NCBI GenBank assembly: GCA_001643675.2
Contig: LSRY02000050.1
Span: 482,501 to 546,500 of the forward strand
Length of the DNA stretch: 64,000 nucleotides
Direction: 5' to 3'
Source of the DNA: Monocercomonoides exilis
Taxonomy: Eukaryota; Preaxostyla; Oxymonadida; Polymastigidae
In this document: positions 1 through 10,193 of the stretch, in pieces
Position numbering within the stretch: the stretch's first letter is position 1
Layout of the letters: every line of letters begins with the position of its first letter
Made by a program: the position numbers and the translations under genes
Notes under the pieces: generated by a model
The model's input: only the letters and a program-made list of their open reading frames with translations
Told to the model about the DNA's origin: nothing
Database searches by the model: none

Positions 1-62
1 GAGAAGGAGAAGGAGAAGGAGAAGGAGAAGGAGAAGGAGAAGGAGAAGTAATAAAGATAAGG

Positions 63-114
<52 letters not shown>

Positions 115-135
115 AAGAAAGAAAGAAAGAAAGTA
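1..135. repeat. Purine microsatellites: (GAGAAG)n, poly-A, (GA)n/(GAAA)n
   Basis: Three simple repeats lie end to end at the window edge. A GAGAAG hexamer runs over 1-48, a poly-A run over about 62-91, and GA then GAAA repeats over about 92-134. They lie downstream (in transcript sense) of the third visible NMD3 exon, so they are either inside a long NMD3 intron or in DNA that interrupts that gene. Confidence 0.95.
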
Positions 136-399
136 AAATTAAAAATAAAACAATAAAAAATAAAGTTTAAAAAAAAAAGAAGCATTGAGAAAAAAAATAA
201 AAATTTAAAGGAAAATATGAAAAGAAAGACAGACAGATAGATAGATAGATAGAAATAGAGAAAGTGAAAGAAATTGTGAGTGAGATATATTAAAAATATT
301 AAATATTTTCATATTTATAAAGAAAAATTTCATAATAATAATTAAAAGAGTAATAAAAGTTATTTTTACTTTTAGAATATAAAAAAAAAAAAAACAAAC

Positions 400-1102
400 C
401 TTAAGCCTAAGTGCACGCTTTTGTGCATGATGCTTTAAAATTTGTTGCTCCAAAAACAAAAAAGTACGTTTATGATCAACTTTTTGACGCAACTGAACAA
501 GAGTGTTCCAATTATCATTATTCATTGCCTTTGAGCACTTCTCGCACATTCTATTTCTTATGAAGAAAGTTACGTCCAAAGTCTGTTCGAGGATTGCGCC
601 TTGAACTTCCTTTTGGATAACCATTCTTATAATAACTCTTTTAGAATGAGGTTCTGTCCATATAAACTTTGCATCTACAAGTTTAACGGAATTCAATCCT
701 TTCAATGATTTTAAGCATAACGTGAGCAATTCCATTGATTCTAACTCACATTTAAACCAAGTCTTACGATGTAGTGTGTATTTCGATTTCACACTCCCCG
801 TTGATCCCAGTGAAAATCTAACATAAAAAAAAGCTCTCAAATTACTTTTTTCAAAATAATTAAATTTTCGAACCTTCCGCATCCTTGGCACAGAGCGAGT
901 GTGCTTTGCCTTGGAATTCCTTCAGTGATATCCACTTCAGTCAAAAGGCAATCAGGACACGTGTTCGAAGGATTCGGGGATATAAGTTTGCCGCAAATGC
1001 AGCAGAGGCTATAAAAAATTAATTTCAACATGTTTAAACAACATTAAAATGCGCTACAAACATTTTGCCAATTTCTGGCTGTTCTTCTTGAATGTCTTGC
1101 AT
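400..1102 (-). CDS. NMD3: NMD3, 60S ribosomal subunit export adaptor (5' part; 3' part missing from window)
   Basis: NMD3 binds the pre-60S subunit and bridges it to the CRM1 exportin for nuclear export. Three exons are seen on the minus strand: 1102-1062, 1008-874 and 817-400. The introns are 53 and 56 bp, with donors GTTTGT and GTTCGA and acceptors TTATAG and TGTTAG. The splices are in phase and give about 198 residues. The N-terminal zinc ribbon is clear: CCICG near residues 16-20, C31-x2-C34, then the hallmark VDITEGIPRQ at 39-48 and C54-x2-C57. The conserved ESMELLTLCLKSLKGLN, VDAKFIWTEPHSKR and C150-x2-C153 blocks follow. The start is chosen because ATG at 1102 joins in frame to give GKILCCICG, matching the family. 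A third donor (GTTTGT) lies at 399. The remaining two thirds of the protein must lie beyond the left edge, behind a repeat-rich intron, or have been lost. It is divergent from the cyclin gene, with 188 bp between starts. Confidence 0.93.
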
Positions 1103-1290
1103 ATAACTTATTCTTCAATTTAATATATAACCTATAAAGGGTATAACCAATTTTCGTAAATATTTTCTTTCATAGTTATTTTTCATGTAGAATTAAAATA
1201 AAAAGGATAATTAACAAATACAGATGAAAAGTCTTAATTGAAAAAATGATTTTGTTATATTTTCAGATCACAAAACTTGTTATCGTTTCA

Positions 1291-3319
1291 ATGCGGATCC
1301 CTAAATCAGCATTACGAAAACAAAAACCCAAACTAACTCCTATTGAAGAATTCAATTCATTAACTAAAGGGAAGAGAGTGCCCATGGTTTGCAGAAATTT
1401 TTTGTTTTTCTCATTTTCGTTTTTCGCAGTCTTTCTTTTTTGATTGGTGGATTCGACAAGATGGTATCAAGCATTCTGATGATCAACAACCGTTTATAAT
1501 ATTTCTGCAACGAATCACAACATATTTTTGCCAACGAACGTCATTCTCATATGATTTTCTCTTTCCTCTATTGAAAAAAGTCGCGACAATTTTGAGCTTG
1601 GACGTGGAGTCTATGCTCTTGGGGATGATATTTTTTTCAAGATATGGAAGGAAGCACAACGCTGTTTATCTATTTACCCAAGAAATCGAGTTGGCATATG
1701 TTTTCGCTATTTGCTGTTTTTTGTCCATGAACTGCATAAATGACAGGCCAATAAATTGCTATCATCTTCTTGCATTTTTTGATATACCATCATCACGTCT
1801 TATTGAAGACGAAGTGCATGTTTTGGATCAACTCGACTACAACATCTGTTTTTCTCGTGAAGATGCCACATACATCAAGGAAATCTGCTCAATTGATATG
1901 CTTATGCTTCTTTCTTATTCATTTGCGCCGTCAACTCAGCCAAATTCACGGCACGATGTCATTGACGGGTGCGGTTTGTCTGATCACAGCCAAAGTTATG
2001 ATCACCAGTATTCCGAAAAAACAGAAACTATCCTGCTAAACGAGGCAGAAAATATGGCGCAGCCTGGAATGGAGCATGTGTGCACAGCGGCGCAGCCGAG
2101 AAACGTGAGGGAAAGCGGAGAAAGTGAGAGGAGAAGAGAGAAAAGTGGGACAGAAAGGACGATGACAACGATGGCAATGACGATGATGAAGAGTGATGTG
2201 GAAGAGAAGATAGAGAGGGAAAAAATAGAGAAAATAGAGAGAGAAAAAATAGAGAGAGAGAAGGAGAGAATAGAGAGAGAAAGAGAAAGAATAGAGAGAG
2301 AAAGAATAGAGAGAGAGAAAATAGAGAGAGAAAGGGAAAGAATAGAGAAAGAGAAGGAGAGAATAGAGAGAGAGCGAGATGAAAGAGAAAAGATTGAGAA
2401 GATAGAGAGGGAAAAAATAGAGAGAGAAAGAACAGAGAGAAGAGAAAGAGAAAGAAGAGAAAGAGAAAGAGAAAGAGAAAGGGAAGAAGAAAGAGAAAGG
2501 GAAGAAGAAAGAGAAAGGGAAATAATTGAAAGATTAGGAAGAATAGAAAAAATGGATTATTCTTCAATTTCTTCTATTTCTTCTTCTTCTTCTTCTTCTT
2601 CTTCCTTCTCCTCCTCTTCTTCTTGTTATCCAATTTCTTCTTCTTCTTCTTCTTCATTTTCCTCTTCTTTTTCTACATTTCATTCTTCTTCTTCTTCTTC
2701 TTCTTCTTCTTCTTCACATCATCATCATCATAAACATCATCATCAACATCATCAGACAAACATAAAATCTTCTTCTTCTTCTTCCTCCTCCTCCTCTTCC
2801 TCTTCCTCTTCCTTTTCTTCTTCCTCCTCCTCTTCTCCTTCAACTTCTTCTTTTTCCTCTCTTTCCTCTCTTTCCTCCTTCTCTTCTTCTTCTCCTTCCT
2901 CTTCTTCTTCCTCTTCCTCTTCTTCCTCTTCTTCCTCTTCTTCCTCCTCCTCTTCTTCTTTCAACTCACATTTTTCTGAAAAAAATGAAAAGAAGTGGAA
3001 AAAGAGAAAAGAAGAAGAAGAAGAAGAAGAAGAAGAAGAAGAAGAAGAAGAAATACAAATAAAATGTTTTGTTTCTTCTTCTTCCTCTTGTTATCCAATA
3101 TTGTATTCTTCGTCTTCTTCTTCTTCTTCCTTTTCCTCCTCTTCCCCTTCTTTTCCCGTTTCTTCTACTTCTTTTTCTTCTTCTCTTCCTCCTCCTTCTT
3201 CTTCTATTTCAAATTCTTCTTCTTCTCCTTCTTCTCCAATTTCCTCAGAAAGTGCAATAACACAAGCTCTTTTAAAAGATCATTTGATGTTTGTTCAAAA
3301 AAGCCCAGAAATAAAATAA
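1291..3319 (+). CDS. Cyclin-domain protein with very long Ser and Glu/Arg low-complexity tail
   Basis: Two exons, 1291-1386 and 1430-3319, are separated by a 43-bp intron (donor GTTTGC, acceptor TTCGCAG). The join is in frame and gives about 661 residues. Residues about 40-165 resemble a Pho80/U-type cyclin box: 'FIIFLQRITTYF', then 'DVESMLLGMIFFSRYGR', 'LAYVFAICCFLSMNCINDRP' and 'EVHVLDQLDYNICFS' in the order of helices 1-5 of a cyclin fold. Such proteins activate a cyclin-dependent kinase. The remaining roughly 450 residues are low complexity. A Glu/Arg/Ile-rich stretch could form a single alpha helix, and it is followed by long Ser tracts, a His-rich run and a poly-Glu run. They are encoded by GA-rich and then TTC/TCT-rich DNA. 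I chose ATG 1291 because upstream frames lack another good start, but an upstream exon ending at the TTTTCAG near 1265 is possible. Confidence 0.72.
2195..3240 (+). repeat. Coding homopurine tract switching to homopyrimidine tract
   Basis: Inside the cyclin-gene tail the plus strand is almost pure purine (GAGA/GAAA) over about 2195-2545. It becomes almost pure pyrimidine (TTC/TCT/TCC) over about 2560-2975, returns to GAA over about 3010-3052, then to TTC up to about 3235. The frame stays open throughout, as do several antisense frames. Confidence 0.95.
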
Positions 3320-4088
3320 AAAAAATTAAAAAAAAAATTATGAAAATTAAAAAAAAAAAAAAAAAGATAAAATAATAAATAAAAAATTGAATTTGGAGAA
3401 GAAGAACAAGAAGAACAAGAAGAAGAAGAAGAAGAAGAAGAGAAAGGAGAAAGAAGGAGAAAGAATTGAAATATGAATTATAAAAATAAAAATTAAAATA
3501 AAAATAAATTGTAAATAACTTAAATCTTAAAAAGAAGAAAGAAATTTGTTTATGTTTATATATTTTCTTTTTGTTCATTTTCTTTTTTTTTTTTTAGTTT
3601 TTGAAAATTAATTTTTTTTTTCAAAAAAAAGTTTTTTTTTTAATTTGCATGAAAATTTTGATTTTTTGTGGAGAAAGGATTGAACTTTATTATTTTATTA
3701 ATTTCTTTTTTTATGTTTATGTAGCAAAAGTGAAATAATAATCAAAAATTATTTTATTTTTTTGTTTTATTTGATTTTATTTTAAATATTCATCATTTCT
3801 ATAGTTGAAGGCAATGGCTTTGTTTTCTAAATTTCATTCTCTTTAAACTGTTATTTCAACACGTTATTGTGAATTATAATAATGTTTATGTTTTTTTACA
3901 TCCGATTACAGTTATTTCATCTTTTTTATTTTCTTTTTATAGTAAAAATTTTTCTTTTTAACTTGCATAATTAATGAGATTGTTACTCTTGCGATCCTTT
4001 CTCATTAATGTATATTTTAAATTTCCATTTGATTCTTTTATTTTTTATCCACTTTTTAAGCCCTTAACAAAATAAATTTTTTTATCAA
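3320..4088. other. Intergenic AT-rich DNA
   Basis: Very AT-rich DNA between the cyclin and flavodoxin genes. It contains A runs, a GAA/AAG simple repeat at about 3396-3470 and T runs at about 3580-3640. No coding potential, RNA gene or terminator-like structure was recognised. Confidence 0.7.
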
Positions 4089-5321
4089 ATGACAAGTTCT
4101 TCTTGCAAAAAGCGAATTATAACTTTAATATACTTTTCATCAACCGGAAATACAAAATTATTATCGGAACTTTTGCAATCAAAATTGTCAAGCAATTGGA
4201 ATCATGATGTTGAATGTGTTGATGGATTAAAATTAATTCAACTTCTAAAATTGGGAAAGAAAAATGCAAAAAAGGATATCTCATTGAACATTGATGAAAA
4301 TAATTCCATGTTGTTCGAGACAAGAAATCGTATCTCCCGTTCGGATGTTATTGGAGTTGGAAGTTATGCTTTCAATCAGCTTCCTGCACCTGGATTTGAT
4401 GTTTTCTTTTCAGAAAATGTACTACCGTCATCAATATTCCGTCACATGAAATTTTTCTTTGGATTTGGCACGGCTGGAGGAGCAAATAAAACATTGGGAG
4501 AAATATGCACGATGCCTTTATCAAAAAAGAATCCAAATGCTCGATACCTTGGATCTATTGTTTTAAAAACTCCCGATTCAACGCCTGTTTGGGGTCCGCC
4601 AAAACCTTACAGAGATGCATGGAAACTTTCGGAGATTGAAAAACTTATCGCGTTTGTTGATTCAATGAATGAGCTATTAACCGATGAAAATTCGAAAACA
4701 ACACAGTTTCCCAAATTTAAACAACATAAAGTGAATGGAAGCGAATCACAAAAAATGATATCGTCCATGCTCTGCCCGAAAATTGATCAAACGAAGTGCA
4801 TCAAATGTGGCAAATGTGCAAGAGAATGCCCTTACAACGCAATAAAGATGAAAAGTTCTGCTTCTTCAAGCGATTCCACAGCTTCATCAGAAAATGCTTC
4901 TTCAAAGATAACCATTGGAGATATTGAATCCTCCTATCCAATTATCAATCCAGATGAATGTTGGATGTGCTCGCGCTGCTATCACCATTGCCCATCAGAA
5001 GCTATTCAGCTACCATTTTTCCATTCGGAACAAAGATCGCGTCTTTCGTCTGTTCTCGTTGAAAAGGACTGCAGCAAATTCTGGCAAGCTGAAGAAAAAT
5101 GCATGCGAATCAACGACAATGAGAATGAATCACTGTTTCCTTCGAGCAATTTGTTATTAACAAAAGAAGCTAGAATTCCAAAAGATATTATTTTGACTCG
5201 TTCAAAGCCATCTCCTCTGCGAACACTTCATAGGGTTTTTGTTGGCTGTCGGTTTATTGAGATTGTTATTATTATTTTGTTTTTAATTGTTGTAGCTCTT
5301 ATTTTGAGAGCATTTCTTTAA
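4089..5321 (+). CDS. Tail-anchored flavodoxin-like / 2x[4Fe-4S] ferredoxin fusion (EFR1-like)
   Basis: A single uninterrupted frame of 410 residues. The N-terminus carries a flavodoxin-type FMN phosphate loop, YFSSTGNT at residues 15-22, and 'VGSYAFNQLPAPGFD' follows in the flavodoxin-like fold. Two bacterial-type [4Fe-4S] motifs follow: CIKCGKCARECP near residue 237 and CWMCSRCYHHCP near residue 291. They are separated by a Ser-rich insertion of about 25 residues. The last roughly 22 residues form one hydrophobic helix (IEIVIIILFLIVVALI) with almost nothing after it, which is the layout of a tail-anchored membrane protein facing the cytosol. Bacterial and anaerobic-protist EFR1-type proteins of this kind are thought to move electrons, but the partner here is unknown. 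They are usually about 250-280 residues, so this copy is long. In a lineage lacking mitochondria a membrane-tethered electron carrier is notable. The promoter is not recognisable. Confidence 0.88.
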   Translation: MTSSSCKKRIITLIYFSSTGNTKLLSELLQSKLSSNWNHDVECVDGLKLIQLLKLGKKNAKKDISLNIDENNSMLFETRNRISRSDVIGVGSYAFNQLPAPGFDVFFSENVLPSSIFRHMKFFFGFGTAGGANKTLGEICTMPLSKKNPNARYLGSIVLKTPDSTPVWGPPKPYRDAWKLSEIEKLIAFVDSMNELLTDENSKTTQFPKFKQHKVNGSESQKMISSMLCPKIDQTKCIKCGKCARECPYNAIKMKSSASSSDSTASSENASSKITIGDIESSYPIINPDECWMCSRCYHHCPSEAIQLPFFHSEQRSRLSSVLVEKDCSKFWQAEEKCMRINDNENESLFPSSNLLLTKEARIPKDIILTRSKPSPLRTLHRVFVGCRFIEIVIIILFLIVVALILRAFL

Positions 5322-5438
5322 ATATATTAAAACTCAAATTGAAATTTTCTAATGAAAATTGATGGTAACATATGTTTATGTTAATGCTTTCAAATATTCA
5401 CCCAACATAAAATTTTGCAATTTGAATTAAATTAAAAA

Positions 5439-7060
5439 ATGGAAGAAATTTTGGATGACGATGATAATGTTTGTTAATTTATATTTTATTTATTTCATTA
5501 GTTATAAAAATTTAAATATTTAAAAACTCAAATTCAAACTTTTTTATGAAATTCACGTTTTTAATAATTTTGCTTTACTCATTCGTCTTTCAGGAAGAAG
5601 CAAATGAACATAAATCAGAAGGAAATTCTGAAACAAATTCTTTAAATTCTGATTATTCAGAAACGGATGATGATGAATTATCTTCAACTTCAGACAATAA
5701 TCTTCCTGAATGTATTAAAGTTCATCCTGTTGCTCAATATAGTTTTCCTCGTCCATCTCCATTTCGATTTTTACCTCCATCTGATTTGACAAAGAAACAT
5801 CTTAGGGCAAGTGGGCAACTTGAACAACTTGCTCTTTTGGAGGATCTTTCTGCTCTATGCAAGGGAGAAATTCTTACAGGAATTCTTCCTTCAACAGTTG
5901 GACATGAAAAAGCTTGTGGATTTGAGCCTTCTTCTCTTCTTGAAAGAAAATGTGCATGCTGTCCAAGTTGTCAAGTTATTATTAAAGAACATCCTTCTCC
6001 TCCTATTTGTTCAACATGTCATCGAGAACTATATCTTTTGGTTCTTCCATCACGGCCAAAAATACGAAAAAATCGATCACTGCACAAGACAGATAGTCAT
6101 TCTTCTGGGTGCTTTGATAAATTAAGTGAAGAAGAATATTCAGAAGAGCTTCGAAAAGAAGCGGAGGAAGCGAAGAAACGGTTTGAATGTGGAAGGCAGT
6201 ATGCAGTGATTGGTTCTCGTGGCAAGCAAAGCACGTTCGATAAACGATTAACTCAGCGTATAGAAGATGATGACTTCTCAGATAAGAAAGGGAGATCGAT
6301 GATTGAAAGCGAAATTGGAGGAAGGCGAACAAGCATGAAGGAAGAAAACGAAGAAGACGACGAAGAAGAAGATGACGAACTTACACGTAAAGCAATGGAA
6401 TTAATGATAAAGGAAGCAGAGGAACGTATAAGAAGTGAAGGCATTGGAAGTGATGAACCTTCTGATGAAGAGCTTTCTGGTGAAGAAAATAAAGAAAATG
6501 AAGAGGAAGAAACGAATGAGACGAAAGAAGATGAAGAAGATATAGACACAATTCGTGATCCTTCGAAAATTCCGCAGTCGCAAACAAGATCAATTTTGGG
6601 TCTGCGTTCCATTCCAATGCCGAGCGAGACGATGCACATGTCCACGCATTCGGAGCTGTCATTAAGTAGACGCATTTTGAAAGCACAATTGGAAGAGCAA
6701 GCAGCAATCAGAGAAGCCAAAAAGAAAGAGGCAGAAGACGCAAAGATACAAAGATGGATGTCTGGAGGATTGAAAGTTCCGAGTCGGAAAGCAAATGAAG
6801 GGAAAGATAAAGCAAAAACGCAAAAAAGGGGGAAAGAAAGGAATTCAAAAAGGAAAGAACAGAAAACTCCAAAGCTATCAGAGGAGAATGAGCAAACAGA
6901 GGTACAGCCACAAAGCGGAGAGGAGATAGAAAATTTAGAAAAAGGATCAGAGGACAACAAAGAGAATAAACGACAAAAAACCATAAAAACAACGAAGCAC
7001 AAAAAGATAAGAAAGCCCAAATCATCTAAGTTGAATTGCTCAAAGAAGACTGATAAATGA
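5439..7060 (+). CDS. Acidic, Lys/Glu-rich protein with a Cys cluster, probably nuclear; unrecognised
   Basis: Two exons are inferred: 5439-5468 (MEEILDDDDN) and 5594-7060. The 125-bp intron has donor GTTTGT and acceptor CTTTCAG, and the join is in frame, giving about 498 residues. A start inside the intron at 5546 would give a hydrophobic leader that looks spurious. Visible parts are an acidic N-terminus, a conserved-looking segment (VHPVAQYSFPRPSPFRFLPP), and a cysteine cluster KCACCPSCQ...ICSTC at about residues 120-150 that could bind zinc. A long Glu-rich coiled region follows, then 'RRILKAQLEEQAAIREAKKK', and a Lys/Arg-rich C-terminus typical of nuclear or nucleolar proteins. I do not recognise a named family. 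Possible roles in ribosome biogenesis or chromatin are inference from composition only. Confidence 0.75.
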
Positions 7061-7597
7061 ACGAGCAAATTGGATGATAATACTTTTTTTTTTTTTCATT
7101 TTTTCTTATACGTCGTTTCTATGTTATTTATAAATATTTTTTTTTCCAAATTCTTTTTAATGATGTAGAAAATAAAAGATCAAAAATTCCAACATTATGA
7201 GCAATTATATATGAAAAGTGTATCTTTCAGTGTACACTTTGGAGTCGAAGTAATATTCTGGGGTTTTTGCATTTACATTTTATATTGTTTCGGGCAATGG
7301 ATAAAAAATCGTATGCATTATGCAATTTGTTGCAAATTAATTCATTTTTTAAAAGTTATGATTAATCGTCAATGGAAGCCAAATGTGAATTTTCATTCGG
7401 ACTTACTGTTTATCTGGTATATAAATTTTTATTCATTTTGTGAATTTCTTCATTTTGGAAAATGATTAATAAAAATATTTGTCAGTCCACGATTGTACAG
7501 AGTAACTGCATTTGAAAAAAAGAATAATTGGTTTGAATTTGCACTATTCTTTAAAATTGAAGAATTGTAACGATTTTGTGAAAATGAAAATAGGAAT
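7061..7597. other. AT-rich spacer; possible missed upstream exon of the next gene
   Basis: Mostly AT-rich. An 84-codon open frame at 7211-7465 is rich in Phe, Tyr, Ile and Cys and shows no motif, so I treat it as chance. The spacer could hide a short first exon of the following DUF4336-like gene, because TTTATTTATCAG just before 7612 could serve as an acceptor. Confidence 0.5.
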
Positions 7598-8054
7598 ATG
7601 TTTATTTATCAGCTTCCCCAAGGTGGATTGCTCATTATTAATCCGATGGTTGTTAGTGATAAAGTTCTCCAACAAATATTAGATCTTGGATATCCCAGGG
7701 TTTGTCAATCTACTTTTATTGGGATTTTGAAATGTGTATTTAAAAATAGATTTGCACAAGCGCTGGATCTAGTTCAAACTCAATTCAGTCAAAAGATGTT
7801 GCTGCTTGGAAGCTGAGATTTCCAGATTGTCCATATGCATGGTACGTTTTAATACCATTGTTTTTACCATTCTTAAGCTCCAATGTTTTTCCCCCTCCAA
7901 TGCTAAATTTTTCAACTTTTTTATTTTTTTTCTTTGATTTTTTTATAAGTGCAAAAAAGGAATTTGACAACCTCAAAGACAGTATTCCGCTCCAGTCGAA
8001 CTTTGACGGAACGATCGAAAGCATTTTGCATTATTCAGGTTTTCTAACTTATTC

Positions 8055-8109
<55 letters not shown>

Positions 8110-9284
8110 ATTATTATTATAATTATTATTATTTAATAACAATAATATTTTTTGTAAAAATATTAAATTTTTTTTGAATATTCTTCTATTTAAAAGGAGT
8201 TGAAACATTTGTTCTTCCAGATAATTCAGATGATGTCTGCTTCCTTTTAACTGTCGAAGATAATACTGTTGACAAAAACACAAATCAAAATCTTTCTTCT
8301 TCTTCTTCTTTGCCATCATCATCATCATCATCATCTTCTTCTTCTTCAAATTCTTCTTCTTCTAATTCCATTTCAAATTCCATTTCAAATTCTTCTTCTT
8401 CTTCTTCTTCATTAAATTCTTCTTCTCATCCAATATTCCCTTCAAAATCTCCTTTAAACCCCAAAAAAGTGCTAATAATTGGTGATTGTCTGTGTGGAGA
8501 AGGAGAAAATTCAAATCAAATTTTCTCACATTCAAATAGAGACAATGAAAACATGAATGTGAATGTGAATGTTAATAAAAATGATAATAATAATATTAAA
8601 ACTGAAAATTCTGCTATTTCAACTGAAGATGAAGAAGAAGAAGAAGAAGAAGATGATGATGATGGAAAACATTCAAAGCAAAATGAGGTTGGAGAAAGAA
8701 AATTGAAAGATTCTTCTTCTTCTTCTTCTTCTTCTTCTTCTTCTTCAATTTCTCCTTCTTCCACTTCAAATTCTTCTTCTTTATTAACATCATCATCATC
8801 ATCATCTTCATCTTCATCATCATCATCCAATAACCCCTCAATTCATTCATCGCATTCTTCTTCTTCTTCTTCTCATTCATTTCTTCTCTTTCCTGGCACT
8901 TCTTCATCATTTTCATCCTCCTTTTCTTCTTCTTCTTCTTCTTCTTCTCCTTCTTCTTCTCCTCCTCCTCCTCCTTCTTCTTCTTCTTTTCCCTCCTTTT
9001 TAAATAAAATTTCTTTTTCATTTTTTTCCCAGTCATTTTCCTCATCCATTGAATTTTTGGTGTCGTTGTGTGAAAGTAATTGCATTGTGGGTGTTTGTTT
9101 GTCAAAGGGAAAGCCAATTATTGCAGAGTTAAATAACTTAAAATCCATAAATAGAATAAAAAAAGCAATTGTTTCTGTTGGAAAAGGGAAATGGAAGAGC
9201 AGGAGAAATAAAGAGGAAGAGGAAGAGGAAGAGGAAGATGAAGATGAAGAAGTGAAAAGGGGGGAAAAGGAAAAAAATTCTTGA
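7598..9284 (+). CDS. DUF4336-like (metallo-beta-lactamase-fold) protein with Ser-rich insertions
   Basis: Four exons are inferred: 7598-7699, 7750-7841, 7950-8038 and 8221-9284. The introns are 50, 108 and 182 bp with donors GTTTGT, GTACGT and GTTTTC, and the third contains a run of about 50 T. All joins are in phase and give about 448 residues. The spliced N-terminus (QGGLLIINPMVVSDKVLQQI ... 'DVAAWKLRFPDC' ... 'IPLQSNFDGTIESIL') follows the DUF4336 pattern of 'GGL..hsP...s..l..el..lG', then 'W...fP.A', then 'FDG'. The His residues expected after 'aPN' are not visible (ICTSAG...SIQ instead), so metal binding and catalysis are doubtful. Exon 4 is mostly Ser, Asn and Glu/Asp tracts around an ordered block near the end (FLVSLCESNCIVGVCLSKGK). 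The start is the first in-frame ATG, and an upstream exon is possible. Confidence 0.55.
8059..8108 (+). repeat. Poly-T run of about 50 inside an intron
   Basis: An uninterrupted T homopolymer in the third intron of the DUF4336-like gene, followed by ATT repeats. Its exact length is likely to vary between reads or cells. Confidence 0.95.
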
Positions 9285-10094
9285 AATGAATGTAGATGTG
9301 GATGAAGATTTGAAATGAATGCGAATTGGATTAAAATTTTAATGTTGAATTTAATTTTTTTCTTTTTTTTTTTATTTTTTTTATTTTATTTTATTTTATT
9401 TTAATTTTAATTTTTATTTTTATTTTCATAATTTTTAACGGATAACTTTGAGATGATCAAAGAAAACAGATTTGTTTGTTGTTTGAAGGTTCGTTTTTTG
9501 AGTCTAATGAACAAAACGAGAACATAATTTTCAATATTTACATCCTTTACGATTTTAATTTATGTTTTCTTTTTATTCTTTCTTTCTTTCTTTTTTCACC
9601 CCTTTTGTTAAATCAAAAATCATTGGCATTCAAAATGTGTATCATCTTTTTCACTTTTTCTTTTGTTTTCATTCGTAAAATTTCAAATTATTGAAAAAGG
9701 TTTTGTTTATTTATGTTATTGTTTGCAAACTGGGGGAAACAACTGCTTGGAGAAAATGAATCAAATCTTATTTGATCTTTCTTTCATTTTGAAGATAACG
9801 AAAATGTAGCATGTACTTGAAGAAGTGAAATGACAAAGATTAAGCTTTGTTGATCCTTTTATTTTCAAAACTCTGTTGGAGTTTAGATGATCAGCATATT
9901 TTCAAAATAATGATGATGTTTTTTGAATTTTCGAATCGATTTCAAAAATAAATTGCATGCATTTCTTGGTATAATTTTTCCCTGATTGTTTTGTTTCATT
10001 ATTTTATTATTATTATCATGGTAAAACTTTTTTGGAAATTATTTTGTCTTTTTTGATCATAAGATATAATTGGCTCGGATTGATCTTTAGGAAA
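9285..10094. other. AT-rich spacer left of the DIRS-like element
   Basis: Long T-rich and TTTTA-repeat stretches (9355-9430), then unremarkable AT-rich DNA up to the left end of the tyrosine-recombinase element. No gene is supported. Confidence 0.7.
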
Positions 10095-10193
10095 ATTCGC
10101 AATAGAGCGAATATCCGAACGCAAGGAGCAGGTTTGCTCCTCAATAATGAGTATTGTTCACGATTTATGGGCGGTTTAAGATCTAACTTCGCC
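10095..10193 (+). repeat. Left inverted terminal repeat of DIRS-like element
   Basis: The inner part (about 10118-10193) aligns as an inverted repeat with 15018-15095, roughly 85% identical by eye, sharing TTAAACCGCCCAT and TCGTGAACAATACTCATTAT. The outermost 58 bp (10095-10152) match the internal region 14350-14407 perfectly in inverse. It contains two dyads: ATTCGC-6-GCGAAT at the tip and AGGAGCA-4-TGCTCCT further in. These are plausible recombinase-binding arms. Confidence 0.9.

Noticed and set aside
7211-7465. 84-codon ORF on plus.
   Set aside because: Composition is AT-driven (Phe/Tyr/Ile) with no motif or splice partner; probably chance.
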